DNA from: Capnocytophaga canis
GTDB taxonomy: Bacteria > Bacteroidota > Bacteroidia > Flavobacteriales > Flavobacteriaceae
Assembly (NCBI RefSeq): GCF_000827555.1
Contig: NZ_CDOI01000154.1
Span: forward strand, 1-64,000
DNA: 64,000 bases
Reading direction: 5' to 3'
Every line of letters begins with the position of its first letter. Positions within the stretch are counted from its first letter, which is position 1. The notes under the pieces were generated by a model. That model ran no database searches. It worked only from the letters and a program-made list of their open reading frames with translations, and was not told the origin of the DNA. The position numbers were made by a program, and so were the translations under genes. Of this stretch, positions 17,682-27,120 are shown piece after piece.

Positions 17682-18053
17682 TTACACAATTTCCAGCAAC
17701 CCCTTGAAATTGACTTGATAAGGCTGATTTTTATAAATAGGAAGTGTTGTATTTTCAACATTGATTAGTCCCACTCCTGCAAAATAGGTTTTTGCGTTAT
17801 GTTTTTCGGCATGTTGTCGGACAATTTCCATAAAAACAGCATCATAGGCATCAGGGTTTTCACCGTAAAGGACTGCACGTACAATGATAAAATAACGTTG
17901 CTTGTTTTTATCAATACAAACAAACTGAGGGTCTTTTTTCAACTTGCTATTAACCAGCAAAAATTCCCATTTTAATTCATCGCGTAGAGCTGCCCCCACA
18001 ATATTCATCGCTAAATTATGTAATTCTTGCTCTGTTAGCGGAGTGGACTGCAT
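17682..18053 (-). CDS. Conserved hypothetical protein (123 residues)
   Basis: A soluble 123-residue protein, starting 2 bases after the stop of the nucleoside phosphorylase gene, so in one transcript with it. It contains KDPQFVCIDKNKQRYFIIVRAVLYGENPDAYD and AKTYFAGVGLINVENTTLP. Relatives in flavobacteria are sometimes labelled as NADH-quinone reductase subunit F, but I see no ferredoxin or FAD domain here, so I do not use that name. Role unknown; coupling suggests a link to nucleoside metabolism. Confidence 0.65.
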   Translation of the reverse strand: MQSTPLTEQELHNLAMNIVGAALRDELKWEFLLVNSKLKKDPQFVCIDKNKQRYFIIVRAVLYGENPDAYDAVFMEIVRQHAEKHNAKTYFAGVGLINVENTTLPIYKNQPYQVNFKGLLEIV

Positions 18054-18055
18054 AC

Positions 18056-18931
18056 TTAAACGTTTTTGGCTATTTGGTTCAATCCGAAATGAATCAATTT
18101 TTCAACTGCTTTTTGAGTATCTTCAACAAATGTTTGTGTAGCTCGGTTAGCAATGATAACATTCAGTGAAACGGCTTGATGCCCTAACAACTTTGACAGT
18201 CCGTAGATGGCTGATGTTTCCATTTCTAAATTAGTCATTCGATGCCCGTTGTGGTTAAAACTGTGCAATTTATCATTCAATTGAGCATCTTGTACTTGCA
18301 ATCGCAACACGCGTCCTTGTGGACCATAAAACCCAGGAGCCGTTCCTGTGATACCTTCAAAAATTTCGGAAGTTAATAATTTGTTTTTCAGCTCCTGACC
18401 ACAACCTACGATATATGGACGACCTTTATTTTCACTCCATTGTGTATGCTTGATAAAAGCGTTTTCCATCTCACTTTCAGCCACTTTGTCTAAATCTCGA
18501 TAGCTGTGCATCATATTATCCATTCCCAACCCGTAGGAGGAAAGCACAATACTTTCCACTGGGATGTCAGCCTGTAAAGAGCCCGAAGTACCAAAACGAA
18601 TGAAGTTTAATTGTGTATGCTTCTCCTTGATTTGGCGTGTCTGCAAATCAATATTGAAAAGAGCGTCCAATTCATTGATTACAATGTCGATGTTGTCAGG
18701 TCCTATTCCTGTGGAAATCACAGACAAACGTTTTCCTTTATAAGTTCCTGTATGTGTACAAAATTCTCTTTTCTGTACCTTATGTTCAATGGTATCGAAA
18801 TGAGCCGAAATACGTGCCACTCGGTTTTGATCACCAACCAAAATAATGGTGGTAGCAACCTGTTCAGGGGTCAAATCAATGTGATAAATACTCCCCTTCG
18901 GAGTTAAAATAAGTTCAGATTCTTTTATCAT
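18056..18931 (-). CDS. Nucleoside phosphorylase (uridine phosphorylase-like)
   Basis: A 291-residue PNP/UDP-family phosphorylase. Motifs are IILVGDQNRVARI (phosphate-binding loop), FCTHTGTYKGKRLSVISTGIGPDN, FIRFGTSGSLQ and NLEMETSAIYGLSKLLGH, with Glu-Met-Glu for ribose binding. It splits nucleosides with phosphate into base and ribose-1-phosphate. Overall form fits uridine phosphorylase better than purine phosphorylase, but specificity is not certain. It precedes the coupled 123-residue gene. Confidence 0.85.
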   Translation of the reverse strand: MIKESELILTPKGSIYHIDLTPEQVATTIILVGDQNRVARISAHFDTIEHKVQKREFCTHTGTYKGKRLSVISTGIGPDNIDIVINELDALFNIDLQTRQIKEKHTQLNFIRFGTSGSLQADIPVESIVLSSYGLGMDNMMHSYRDLDKVAESEMENAFIKHTQWSENKGRPYIVGCGQELKNKLLTSEIFEGITGTAPGFYGPQGRVLRLQVQDAQLNDKLHSFNHNGHRMTNLEMETSAIYGLSKLLGHQAVSLNVIIANRATQTFVEDTQKAVEKLIHFGLNQIAKNV

Positions 18932-19270
18932 TTTTATTCCGTTTTTTTATAGGGTTTTACTTTATTGAAAGGTTTCCCAAAAAAATTAAAACTCTCCTTT
19001 TTGTTCATCAGACGAAGATACGATATTTTTTTTAGAGTATAAAATTAACTCTCAAAAAAATTATGCGTATTGCCCGAGTTTAGGAGATGTAATAGCAAAA
19101 AAAATCTCACACCGATTTGATTTATATTCTTTAAAATCAGTGTGAGATAATTAAAAAATGTCCGAAAAACTAATGTTGAGCAAAAACTTGATCTAAAATT
19201 TGTGTTATTCAGCAGATTAACAGCTATGTAACATCACTAAATATGGTTTTTCAGACAATTTTGTATGTTG
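18932..19270. other. Intergenic region with minus-strand terminator
   Basis: Non-coding spacer between the phosphorylase gene and the DUF3127 gene. It contains one strong hairpin (19104-19148) listed separately. I see no gene in it. Confidence 0.6.
19104..19148 (-). terminator. Intrinsic terminator after the DUF3127 gene
   Basis: The arms ATCTCACACCGATTT (19104-19118) and AAATCAGTGTGAGAT (19134-19148) pair over 15 positions with one wobble. On the minus strand the stem is followed by a run of eight T, so it terminates transcription from the gene at 19271-19705. Confidence 0.8.
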
Positions 19271-19705
19271 TTAGAATGGTAAATCGTCGTCTATAGCCTC
19301 TTGTTGATTCACATTAGTTTGTGCAGGTGGCATTTGCTGAGGAGCTTGTGCGTATGGTTGCCCTCCATAAGGCTGTTGGTAAGGCTCTTGCTGGTAAGGT
19401 TGTCCTTGTGGCGGATACTGCTGTGCCATTTCCATATTTTCAATACGCCAACCTTGCAATGAATTGAAATATTTTGCTTCTCCTTGTGGATTTATCCACT
19501 CCCGTCCACGTACATTGAAACTGATTCGCACCAACTGTCCCGGTTGAAATGCATCTAATAAGCTACATTTGTCTTGGGTAAATTCAAAAACTACATGCTG
19601 AGGGTATTGTTCTTCGGTGGTGATAACGATCTCCCTCTTTTGGAATCCATTTGTTCCAAATTGTTGTATTGGTGATATTAATTTTATACGTCCTTGCAAA
19701 TCCAT
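19271..19705 (-). CDS. DUF3127 protein with SSB-like acidic tip
   Basis: A 144-residue protein. Residues 1-90 form an OB-like DUF3127 domain (GRIKLISPIQQFGTNGFQKREIVI, QLVRISFNVRGREW). Residues about 95-132 are a Pro/Gln/Gly-rich linker with PYQQ and YGGQPY repeats. The C-terminus is DDDLPF, very like the DDDIPF tip by which single-strand DNA-binding protein recruits repair factors. The whole layout mimics SSB and suggests a nucleic-acid role, but DNA binding has not been shown from sequence. A TACTTTTG promoter box lies at 19735-19742. Confidence 0.8.
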   Translation of the reverse strand: MDLQGRIKLISPIQQFGTNGFQKREIVITTEEQYPQHVVFEFTQDKCSLLDAFQPGQLVRISFNVRGREWINPQGEAKYFNSLQGWRIENMEMAQQYPPQGQPYQQEPYQQPYGGQPYAQAPQQMPPAQTNVNQQEAIDDDLPF

Positions 19706-19801
19706 AGTATGATATTTTTACGTTCTTAATTTTACAAAAGTAGGGAATTTATATTACAAAAATACAAAGATGCTGAGTGTTTTTTTCTAAATCTGTATGT
19801 T

Positions 19802-21109
19802 TTATAGGTTTAAAGGTTCAGCATATAGGTCATAATCAGCTGAATCTATGATTTTTACATCGATAAATTCACCTAATTTCACATAGAATTTTTTAGCGTC
19901 AATCAGCACTTCGTTATCCACATCGGGGGAATCGTGTTCGGTACGACCTACAAAGTAATTCCCTTCCTTCCGGTCGATAAGACAACGGAATGTTTTTCCG
20001 ATTTTTTCTTGATTAAGTTCCCACGAAATTTGTGATTGTAGCTCCATTATATCGTTGGCACGTTGTAATTTAACTTCCTCAGGAACATCATCTTCTAAAC
20101 TATAAGCATGAGTATTTTCTTCGTGGCTATAGGTGAAACATCCTAAACGATCGAAACGCATTTCTTTTACAAATTCTTTAAGGGTTTCGAAATCCTCTTG
20201 CGTTTCTCCAGGGTATCCTACAATCAACGTTGTGCGGATAGCCATTTCTGGAAGTTTTTGTTTAAACTCTTTTAGTAACTTGGTCGTTTTTTCTTTGGTG
20301 GTGCCTCTTCGCATACTTTTGAGGATGCTATCTGAAATGTGTTGTAGCGGAATATCCAAATAATTACAAATCTTCGGTTCTTCTTTCATCACATCAATGA
20401 CATCCATCGGGAAACCTGTCGGAAAGGCATAATGCAAACGAATCCACTCAATACCCTCTACTTTAACTAAGGCACGAAGTAAATCGGCTAATTTTCGTTG
20501 CTTGTAAAGGTCTAATCCGTAATAAGTTAGGTCTTGTGCAATCAGAATCAGCTCCTTCACACCTTTGGTTGCGAGTTTTTCGGCTTCCTGAACCAAATCT
20601 TCAATGGGAGTGCTACGATGGCTTCCACGCATTAGCGGAATAGCACAAAAACTACATGGGCGGTCGCAGCCTTCGGCTATTTTAAGGTAGGCATAATTCT
20701 TTGGTGTTGTAGTAAGTCGCTCACCGATAAGCTCGTGTTTGTAGTCTGCCCCCAGTACTTTCAACAAAGCAGGTAAGTCGCTAGTACCAAAATACTGATC
20801 AACATCAGGGATTTCTTTTTCCAAATCAGGTTTGTAACGTTCGCTTAAACATCCCATCACATAAACCTTGTCCACTAAACCTTCCTCTTTACGTTGCACA
20901 TAATCTAAAATAGTGTTTACGCTCTCTTCTTTGGCATTATTGATGAATCCGCATGTATTGATAACCACAATATTGCCTTCTTTTTCGTGTACAACTTCCT
21001 TTCCACCCGCTTTGAGTTGTCCCATCAAAACCTCACTGTCATAAACGTTTTTGGAACATCCTAATGTAACTACGTTTATGACATTTTTTTTTATTGATTT
21101 GGTTCTCAT
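19802..21109 (-). CDS. rimO: Ribosomal protein S12 methylthiotransferase RimO
   Basis: A 435-residue radical SAM methylthiotransferase. The N-terminal UPF0004 domain holds Cys ligands in TLGCSKNVYDSE, NTCGF and VMGCLSERY; the radical SAM cluster motif is CDRPCSFCAIPLMRGSHRS, and a TRAM domain closes the protein. RimO converts the conserved Asp of ribosomal protein S12 to 3-methylthio-Asp. Its target, RpsL Asp89, is also in this window (34624-35037). A TACCTTTG box at 21140-21147 lies upstream. Confidence 0.95.
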   Translation of the reverse strand: MRTKSIKKNVINVVTLGCSKNVYDSEVLMGQLKAGGKEVVHEKEGNIVVINTCGFINNAKEESVNTILDYVQRKEEGLVDKVYVMGCLSERYKPDLEKEIPDVDQYFGTSDLPALLKVLGADYKHELIGERLTTTPKNYAYLKIAEGCDRPCSFCAIPLMRGSHRSTPIEDLVQEAEKLATKGVKELILIAQDLTYYGLDLYKQRKLADLLRALVKVEGIEWIRLHYAFPTGFPMDVIDVMKEEPKICNYLDIPLQHISDSILKSMRRGTTKEKTTKLLKEFKQKLPEMAIRTTLIVGYPGETQEDFETLKEFVKEMRFDRLGCFTYSHEENTHAYSLEDDVPEEVKLQRANDIMELQSQISWELNQEKIGKTFRCLIDRKEGNYFVGRTEHDSPDVDNEVLIDAKKFYVKLGEFIDVKIIDSADYDLYAEPLNL

Positions 21110-21369
21110 TTTTTTGATTTCCCTGTTTTATTTCGGGTGCAAAGGTATTTATTTTTTGTATTTCAATGAAAGGTTTTAATTTAGAAGGAATATAAATTAT
21201 AAAAAGAAAAGATAATATTATAACTCCTTTAGAGAAAATATTATCAATTGATAAACCAGATATGGAATGAGGAATTCATTTTTTTCTGTGAATCTTATTT
21301 TTTAAGACTTCCCACAACCAAATATTTTTTCTACTTTTGTAATTCACTAAATCACAATAAAGGTAAAAG

Positions 21370-22071
21370 ATGAAGATCGGAATAATAGGAGCTATGGAGC
21401 TTGAAGTGAGCACATTACGAGCTAAATTAAACAATGTAAAAACAACTAAAATTGGGCGTTTCGAATTTTATGAAGGTGAACTTTACGGACTTTCGGTAGT
21501 TGTGCTGCTTTCGGGTATTGGTAAGGTAAGTGCTGCAGTGGGAACAACTTTACTCATAGAACACTTTGAACCTCAATTGATTATAAACACAGGGACAGCA
21601 GGAGGATTGGGCGACACTGTTGTTTATGACATTATCTTAGCTGCCGAAGTTCGCCATCACGATGTAGATGTAACGGCTTTTGGTTATGAAATAGGACAAC
21701 AAGCACAAATGCCTCCAGCTTTTTTACCTGACAAAAAATGGTTTGATTTGGCGAAAAAAGTAGCCGAAAAACACAGTAATCAATTGCATGTGGGAATGGT
21801 CGTTAGTGGTGATTCATTCATTTCTGAACCTCAGCGACTAAAAATAATTGAGACGAATTTCCCGAAGGCAAAAGCTGTTGAAATGGAAGCTGCGGCTATT
21901 GCTCAAACCTGTTATATGATGAACATACCTTTCATTATGCTTAGAGCTATTTCGGACAAAGCGGGAGAAGGAAATGCGGTTTCCTACCAAACTTTTGTTC
22001 ACGAGGCGGGAAAACTCTCGGCTGAAATCAATATTGACCTATTAAAATACTTTTCAGAGCTGCAAAATTAA
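21370..22071 (+). CDS. mtnN: 5'-methylthioadenosine/S-adenosylhomocysteine nucleosidase
   Basis: A 233-residue MTA/SAH nucleosidase. Motifs are MKIGIIGAMELEV, LLSGIGKVSAAVGTTLLIE, NTGTAGGLG, VVSGDSFI, AVEMEAAAIAQ and RAISDKAGEG, the last with the catalytic Asp. It recycles the by-products of SAM use and, in species with LuxS, feeds autoinducer-2 synthesis. A TACTTTTG box lies at 21332-21339. recX starts directly after its stop codon. Confidence 0.95.
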   Translation: MKIGIIGAMELEVSTLRAKLNNVKTTKIGRFEFYEGELYGLSVVVLLSGIGKVSAAVGTTLLIEHFEPQLIINTGTAGGLGDTVVYDIILAAEVRHHDVDVTAFGYEIGQQAQMPPAFLPDKKWFDLAKKVAEKHSNQLHVGMVVSGDSFISEPQRLKIIETNFPKAKAVEMEAAAIAQTCYMMNIPFIMLRAISDKAGEGNAVSYQTFVHEAGKLSAEINIDLLKYFSELQN

Positions 22072-22548
22072 ATGGAAACCGTAAAAACATATACCGTTGA
22101 GGAAGCTAAGCGAAGAATGGAGGTTTTTTGTGCCTATCAGGAGCGTTATCAAGCAGAGGTAGTCGAGAAACTACGTCAGATGCGGATGATTCCTTTGGCA
22201 ATTGACGAAATTATGGTGTACTTGATTCAAAATAATTTTCTCAATGAAGAACGTTTTGCTAAAAGTTTTGTTCGTGGAAAATTACGTTATAAAAAATGGG
22301 GAAAGATTCGTATCAAGCGGGAATTGAAATTCAGAGGATTATCAACTTACATCATCAATTCAGCAATGGAAGAAATTGACGATGAGGAATATGAAGAAAT
22401 TTTTGATTCTTTAGCCGAGAAAAAACAAGCCGAAATTAAAGAAAAAAGCGTGTACAAAGCCAAAAGAAAATTAGCTGATTATTTGCTTTATCGAGGATGG
22501 GAATCGGAATTGGTTTACAGCAAGGTTCATGAACTTTATGAAGATTAA
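22072..22548 (+). CDS. recX: Regulatory protein RecX
   Basis: A 158-residue basic helical protein with the RecX three-helix repeats: VEKLRQMRMIPLAIDEIMVYLIQNNFLNEERFAKSFVRGKLRYKKWGKIRIKRELKFRGLS and ADYLLYRGWESELVYSKVHEL. RecX modulates RecA filaments. The ATG follows the mtnN stop without a gap, so the two are in one operon. recA is not nearby. Confidence 0.9.
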   Translation: METVKTYTVEEAKRRMEVFCAYQERYQAEVVEKLRQMRMIPLAIDEIMVYLIQNNFLNEERFAKSFVRGKLRYKKWGKIRIKRELKFRGLSTYIINSAMEEIDDEEYEEIFDSLAEKKQAEIKEKSVYKAKRKLADYLLYRGWESELVYSKVHELYED

Positions 22549-22573
22549 AAAGTACTTAAAAATAGGATAAACA

Positions 22574-23836
22574 ATGGAAAGATTAGTATTTTATCGCAAA
22601 GAATCCGTGACATTTTTTGAATCGTACGGGCTTGAAAATCATTGGGCTGTGTTTGTCCAATCCATCGTAATTTTGGTATTAATTTTCACCTTAGCTTATT
22701 TGGTTGATAGGGTTTTAACTTTTGTAATGCGTAGGGTGATTCCGAAAATTGTAGGATACACGGCCAATCAATGGGATGATATTTTTATGGAAAATCGCGT
22801 ATTCTCCAATTTTGCTCATTTCTTCCCAGGTATTTTAATGCAAAATTTACAGGACTTAATATCTTCATCATCAGTTCGTTGGTTTGTATCAACTTTTATT
22901 GGTGTCTATTTCATTGTGGTTACTGTTTTGTTTTTAAATGCATTGCTCAATGCCATTCAACAGCTTTTCATTCATTTAAAAGGAGTGAGTGCAATTGTCA
23001 AAATATATATCCAATTAGGAAAAGTAGTGTTATATTCTTTAGCGGGGGTTGCCATCATATCCATTTTTGCGAATAAAAATTTTATGGATATTTTAGCAGG
23101 ATTGGGAGCCATGATTACCATTCTTTTAATCGTTTATAAAGATATGATTATGGGCTTTGTTGCTGGTATTCAGCTTTCGGCAAACAAGATGGTGTACGTA
23201 GGTGATTGGGTAGAACTTCCTAAAGATGGTGCAGATGGTATCGTGATAGATATAGGCTTGACTACTGTTAAAGTACAAAATTGGGATAGAACTATCACTA
23301 CCATACCAACATATAAACTAACATCTGAATCCTTCACTAACTGGCGAGGAATGCAGGAATCGGATGGACGACGCATCAAACGTCATGTCAATATAGACAT
23401 GGAATCTATCCATTTTCTGTCGGAAGAAGAGATAAATACTTTCCGAAAGATACGTCTTATATCTGAGTATATTGAGGATAAAATTAAAATCATCAATCAA
23501 GTAAACGCTAATGAACCAGAGCAATTTAACCAACGGCGATTGACAAATATTGGTACGTTCCGAAAGTACGTAGAGAATTATTTGCGTGAATCAGGGTATG
23601 TGAACTTAGACATGATGTTCTTAGTCAGACAGTTACAAGCTACAGAAAAGGGAGTCCCTATCGAGATTTATATGTTCTCAAAAATTAAAGAATTTATCAT
23701 TTACGAAGGAATACAATCGGACATTTTTGATCATATTATAGCCATCGTGCCAACGTTTAATCTGCGATTATTTCAAGAACCAACAGGGCATAACTTCTCT
23801 GCAATAAGAGAGATTAAAAATCAAACAGCCGAATAA
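22574..23836 (+). CDS. Mechanosensitive ion channel (MscS family)
   Basis: A 420-residue protein with about five hydrophobic helices up to residue 200 and the MscS pore/beta domain after it: DILAGLGAMITILLIVYKDMIMGFVAGIQLSANKMVYVGDWVEL, then GIVIDIGLTTVKVQNWDRTITTIPTYKL. The length and N-terminal pattern resemble the miniconductance YbdG group. It would release solutes on osmotic downshock. It follows recX by 25 bases and may share its transcript. Confidence 0.9.
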   Translation: MERLVFYRKESVTFFESYGLENHWAVFVQSIVILVLIFTLAYLVDRVLTFVMRRVIPKIVGYTANQWDDIFMENRVFSNFAHFFPGILMQNLQDLISSSSVRWFVSTFIGVYFIVVTVLFLNALLNAIQQLFIHLKGVSAIVKIYIQLGKVVLYSLAGVAIISIFANKNFMDILAGLGAMITILLIVYKDMIMGFVAGIQLSANKMVYVGDWVELPKDGADGIVIDIGLTTVKVQNWDRTITTIPTYKLTSESFTNWRGMQESDGRRIKRHVNIDMESIHFLSEEEINTFRKIRLISEYIEDKIKIINQVNANEPEQFNQRRLTNIGTFRKYVENYLRESGYVNLDMMFLVRQLQATEKGVPIEIYMFSKIKEFIIYEGIQSDIFDHIIAIVPTFNLRLFQEPTGHNFSAIREIKNQTAE

Positions 23837-23968
23837 AACACTGCCAAATCCAAAAAAAACTTTATTTTTCTTGCATTGTGTTTAGAAAATTTTGTACCTT
23901 TATGGGGTATTTTTAACATAGGTTCTATGCTAAGTAGAATCTGAACTTAATATAAAAAAATATTCAAA

Positions 23969-26095
23969 ATGAGTTACAACACAAATAATATTCGGAATGC
24001 GGTTCTTTTAGGACACGCCGGAAGCGGAAAAACATCATTGGTAGAAACAATGTTATTTGAATCGGGAGCTACCACCCGAATTGGAAATGTTGAGGAAGGA
24101 AATACGGTTTCGGATTTCCATGATATGGAAAAAGATAAAAAACACAGTATTTTCAGTTCACTGATGCATGTGCAATGGGGCGACGTAAAAATAAACTTGA
24201 TTGACACCCCAGGGTTTGATGATTTTATTGGTGAAGCCATTTCAGGATTAAAAGTTGCTGACACTGCCGTAGTAGTCATCAATGCTAAAGAAGGAATTGA
24301 AGTACAAAACGAACTTCATAAAGACTATATTGATGAATTCGGAACGCCCACTCTATTTGTTATCAATCAATTAGATCATGAAAAGGCAAATTTCGACAAA
24401 TCGCTCCAAGATATCAAAACTACTTTTGGTGATAAAGTCATTGAGATTCAGTTTCCTTACAATATAGATAAAGGCTTTCATAAAATAGTCGATGCCCTAC
24501 GAATGGTAATGTACACTTTCGATGCCAACGGAGGAAAACCTAAAAAAGAGTCCATCCCTGCTGACGTACTCGACCGAGCAAAAGAACTTCATAATAAATT
24601 GGTTGAAGTTGCTGCCGAAGAAGAAGAAGGTCTGATGGAAAAATATTTTGATCAAGGAACTCTCAGCGAAGAAGATCTTACCAAAGGATTACAATTAGCC
24701 ATGGGTAAACAAAACTTCTTCCCCGTCTTCTGTGTTTCATCTAAAGAAAATAAGGGAACAGGACGCGTGATGGGGTTCATTCGAGATATTTGTCCGTCAC
24801 CTCTGCAACGTCCAGCCAGAATACTACAAAATGGCGATACTCTTGCCCCAAAAGCTGATTTACCGACTTCTATTTTCATCTACAAAACACTGAACGAAGC
24901 CCAAATCGGAGAATTGAGCTACTTTAAAGTGTACAGTGGAACAATTAAAACAGGTGACACACTCACAAACCAAATGAATGGCGAAGATGAGCGTATCAAT
25001 AAAATTTTCGTCGTAAATGGAAAAAACCGCGAAGCTGTCGAGGAATTGGTTGCGGGAGATTTGGGAGTTACCATAAAACTAAAAAATTCACATACTAATA
25101 ATACACTCAATTCCCAAGGACATGAAGGAGTACAAATCCGAAAAATTAAATTCCCTCAGATGAAAATACGTATGGCTGTGGTACCGCCATCAAAATCAGA
25201 TTTTGAAAAACTGACCAATGCGTTACACGTTATTCAGGAGGAAGACCCTACCTTTACATTGCAATATTCACCTGAATTGAAACAAACCATCATTCACGGA
25301 CAAGGGCAAATGCATTTTGATGTGGTGAAACAACGTATAAAATCATTGTACAACATTGACATGGAGCTAATTAGACCAAAAATTCCATATCGTGAAACTA
25401 TTTCAAAAACAGCAGAAGCTCAATATCGACACAAAAAACAATCAGGAGGAGCTGGACAATTCGCTGAAGTCCATTTACGTATAGAACCTTACGAAACAGA
25501 CCGACCACTTCCTACCGATTTGAATATCAGAAAAGAAGAACTTATCGAATTGCCATGGGGCGGACACCTGCATTTTCTATGGTGCATCGTTGGAGGAAGT
25601 ATAGACACTCGCTTCATTGGTGCTATCAAAAAAGGAATCATGGCAAAAATGGAAGAAGGGCCTCTCACAGGCTCATATTGCCAAAACATTCGGGTAAGCA
25701 TTTTCGATGGAAAAATGCACCCAGTGGATTCCAATGACATCGCATTCCAATTGGCAGCATCAGCAGGATTTGCTGAAGCGTTCAAAAATGCTTCACCAAA
25801 AATTATGGAGCCTATTTACGAACTCGAAGTACTTTGTGACACCGTAGCTATGGGCGATGTGATGACCGATTTACAAAGTCGCAGAGCTGTAATCACAGGG
25901 ATTGATAGCGTACGGCAGTATCAGCAAATCAAAGCCTTAGTACCCATTGCCGAAATGTATGGCTACTCCACTTCGCTGCGTTCCATCACTCAAGGAAAAT
26001 CGAAATTCAACCGACATCTATGGGGGTATCAAGTGATGACCCACGAAGTGCAGGAGAAATTGCTGTTATCAGGAATTACAGAGCTTAAGAATTAG
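23969..26095 (+). CDS. EF-G-like translational GTPase with altered G motifs (EF-G2-like)
   Basis: A 708-residue, five-domain elongation factor G paralogue (about the length of the FusA at 35548). Domain G begins AVLLGHAGSGKTS (15-23). The G3 motif is DTPGF (79-83) where EF-G has DTPGH, so the catalytic His is replaced by Phe83. G4 is NQLD (133-136) instead of NKMD, and the RGIT switch I motif of EF-G is absent (KKHSIFSS). Domains II-V are conserved in outline. In Bacteroides a second EF-G (EF-G2) supports translocation with little GTP hydrolysis during starvation; this protein may be the counterpart, by inference. A near-consensus TACCTTTA box lies about 70 bases upstream. Confidence 0.88.
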   Translation: MSYNTNNIRNAVLLGHAGSGKTSLVETMLFESGATTRIGNVEEGNTVSDFHDMEKDKKHSIFSSLMHVQWGDVKINLIDTPGFDDFIGEAISGLKVADTAVVVINAKEGIEVQNELHKDYIDEFGTPTLFVINQLDHEKANFDKSLQDIKTTFGDKVIEIQFPYNIDKGFHKIVDALRMVMYTFDANGGKPKKESIPADVLDRAKELHNKLVEVAAEEEEGLMEKYFDQGTLSEEDLTKGLQLAMGKQNFFPVFCVSSKENKGTGRVMGFIRDICPSPLQRPARILQNGDTLAPKADLPTSIFIYKTLNEAQIGELSYFKVYSGTIKTGDTLTNQMNGEDERINKIFVVNGKNREAVEELVAGDLGVTIKLKNSHTNNTLNSQGHEGVQIRKIKFPQMKIRMAVVPPSKSDFEKLTNALHVIQEEDPTFTLQYSPELKQTIIHGQGQMHFDVVKQRIKSLYNIDMELIRPKIPYRETISKTAEAQYRHKKQSGGAGQFAEVHLRIEPYETDRPLPTDLNIRKEELIELPWGGHLHFLWCIVGGSIDTRFIGAIKKGIMAKMEEGPLTGSYCQNIRVSIFDGKMHPVDSNDIAFQLAASAGFAEAFKNASPKIMEPIYELEVLCDTVAMGDVMTDLQSRRAVITGIDSVRQYQQIKALVPIAEMYGYSTSLRSITQGKSKFNRHLWGYQVMTHEVQEKLLLSGITELKN

Positions 26096-26150
26096 TAGAA
26101 GTAAACATTCTTCGCTCGAAATATAGGTAAATCATATTTGCCTTTTTGAT

Positions 26151-26212
26151 AAACTTTGTCAAAGTTCTTTTTGTATTGGATATCAATTTCATTAGACTTT
26201 GACAAAGTTTTT
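26151..26212. repeat. Dispersed palindromic hairpin, copy 2
   Basis: AAACTTTGTCAAAGT (from 26151) pairs with ACTTTGACAAAGTTT (from 26196), a 15-bp perfect stem with a loop of about 30 bases, followed by T. It lies between the converging EF-G-like gene (+) and a minus-strand gene, so it probably acts as a two-way terminator. Same core as 6532-6568 and 48614-48651. Confidence 0.75.
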
Positions 26213-26238
26213 ACATTTTATTTCAAATTTCTGAATTG

Positions 26239-26550
26239 TCATTTTTCAAATTTTGTAGTTTGGTAAATAATAAAAGTGTATAAGAAAATCATTATAATCC
26301 CTAAAAATAATCCTGACAGAAGGGCTCTAAAAATATCATACCCTTGACCTAAAAGTATCATAGGGGGAGTTACTCCTAAAACAATTCCTAATAAAAAAGT
26401 ATAAGTCCATGTAGATTGAATCTGCTTGTTGAATTTAGGATAAATCCTTCTCCCACAATTAGAACAATTGGTTTCAAGCAAAGGTTTAATTTTGAATGTT
26501 TTGAGAAAGGGCTGTGTATGATTACAGTATGGACATTTGAAATTATTCAT
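26239..26550 (-). CDS. Zinc-ribbon membrane protein (cxxc_20_cxxc-like)
   Basis: A 103-residue protein. Two CxxC pairs, CPYC (6-9) and CSNC, separated by 19 residues, form a likely zinc ribbon. Two hydrophobic helices follow (TYTFLLGIVLGVTPPMILLG and ALLSGLFLGIIMIFLYTFII). This matches the small family named for its cxxc-20-cxxc pattern; function unknown. Its 5' end overlaps the 5' end of the divergent DUF2891 remnant by 14 bases. Confidence 0.7.
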   Translation of the reverse strand: MNNFKCPYCNHTQPFLKTFKIKPLLETNCSNCGRRIYPKFNKQIQSTWTYTFLLGIVLGVTPPMILLGQGYDIFRALLSGLFLGIIMIFLYTFIIYQTTKFEK

Positions 26551-27118
26551 AATTACATCATATGGAAATTTTAAACAACAAACCTATCCTAATCGTACGG
26601 GCGTACATCCTAATTCGGCATTTGCGATGGGATTTGCCATTGATTGGGCAAGAACGGTTGGCGATAAAAATTTTGAAAATCAACTTATTGAAAAGTCGAA
26701 AGCTTTTTACTTAAAGGATAAAAATATCCCTGCCTATTTAGAACCCAATGGCAGTGATTTCTTTTCACCAAGTTTGGAAACTGCCAATTTGATGCGACGT
26801 ATACTACCTAAAAAAGAGTTTACAAAATGGTTAAATCAGTTTTATGACAAGCGTAGCTTAAACAACATCAAAGAATTACCAATTATCAGTGATTTGAACG
26901 ATTATCAAATTGTGCATTTGGTGGGATTGTCCTTTTCGAGAGCATGGTGTATGAAAGCTATTGCTAAAGAGCTACCTCGGAATCATCGCTTGAAAAAGGA
27001 ATTTGATTTATCTTCTAAAAAACTATTAAACAATGCTTTACCATTAGTTTTCCAAGGTAATTACGGAGGAAGTCATTGGTTAGCGAGTTTTGCAGTGTAC
27101 GCATTGAGCGAGTTCTAA
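26537..27118 (+). pseudogene. DUF2891 family remnant, 5'-truncated
   Basis: The 193-residue frame contains the C-terminal half of a DUF2891 protein (NRTGVHPNSAFAMGFAIDWAR, GSDFFSPSLETANLMRRIL, LVGLSFSRAWCMKAIA, GNYGGSHWLASFAVYAL). Family members are around 330-350 residues, so about 150 residues are missing at the N-terminus. The first ~16 codons are antisense to the start of the zinc-ribbon gene and do not resemble the family. I therefore read this as the remains of a gene cut by a rearrangement near 26570, possibly no longer expressed. Confidence 0.65.
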
Positions 27119-27120
27119 GT

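Noticed and set aside
17682-18053. Annotation as Na+-translocating NADH-quinone reductase subunit F
   Set aside because: The protein is far too short and has no ferredoxin or flavin domain; the label seems to be a propagated error.
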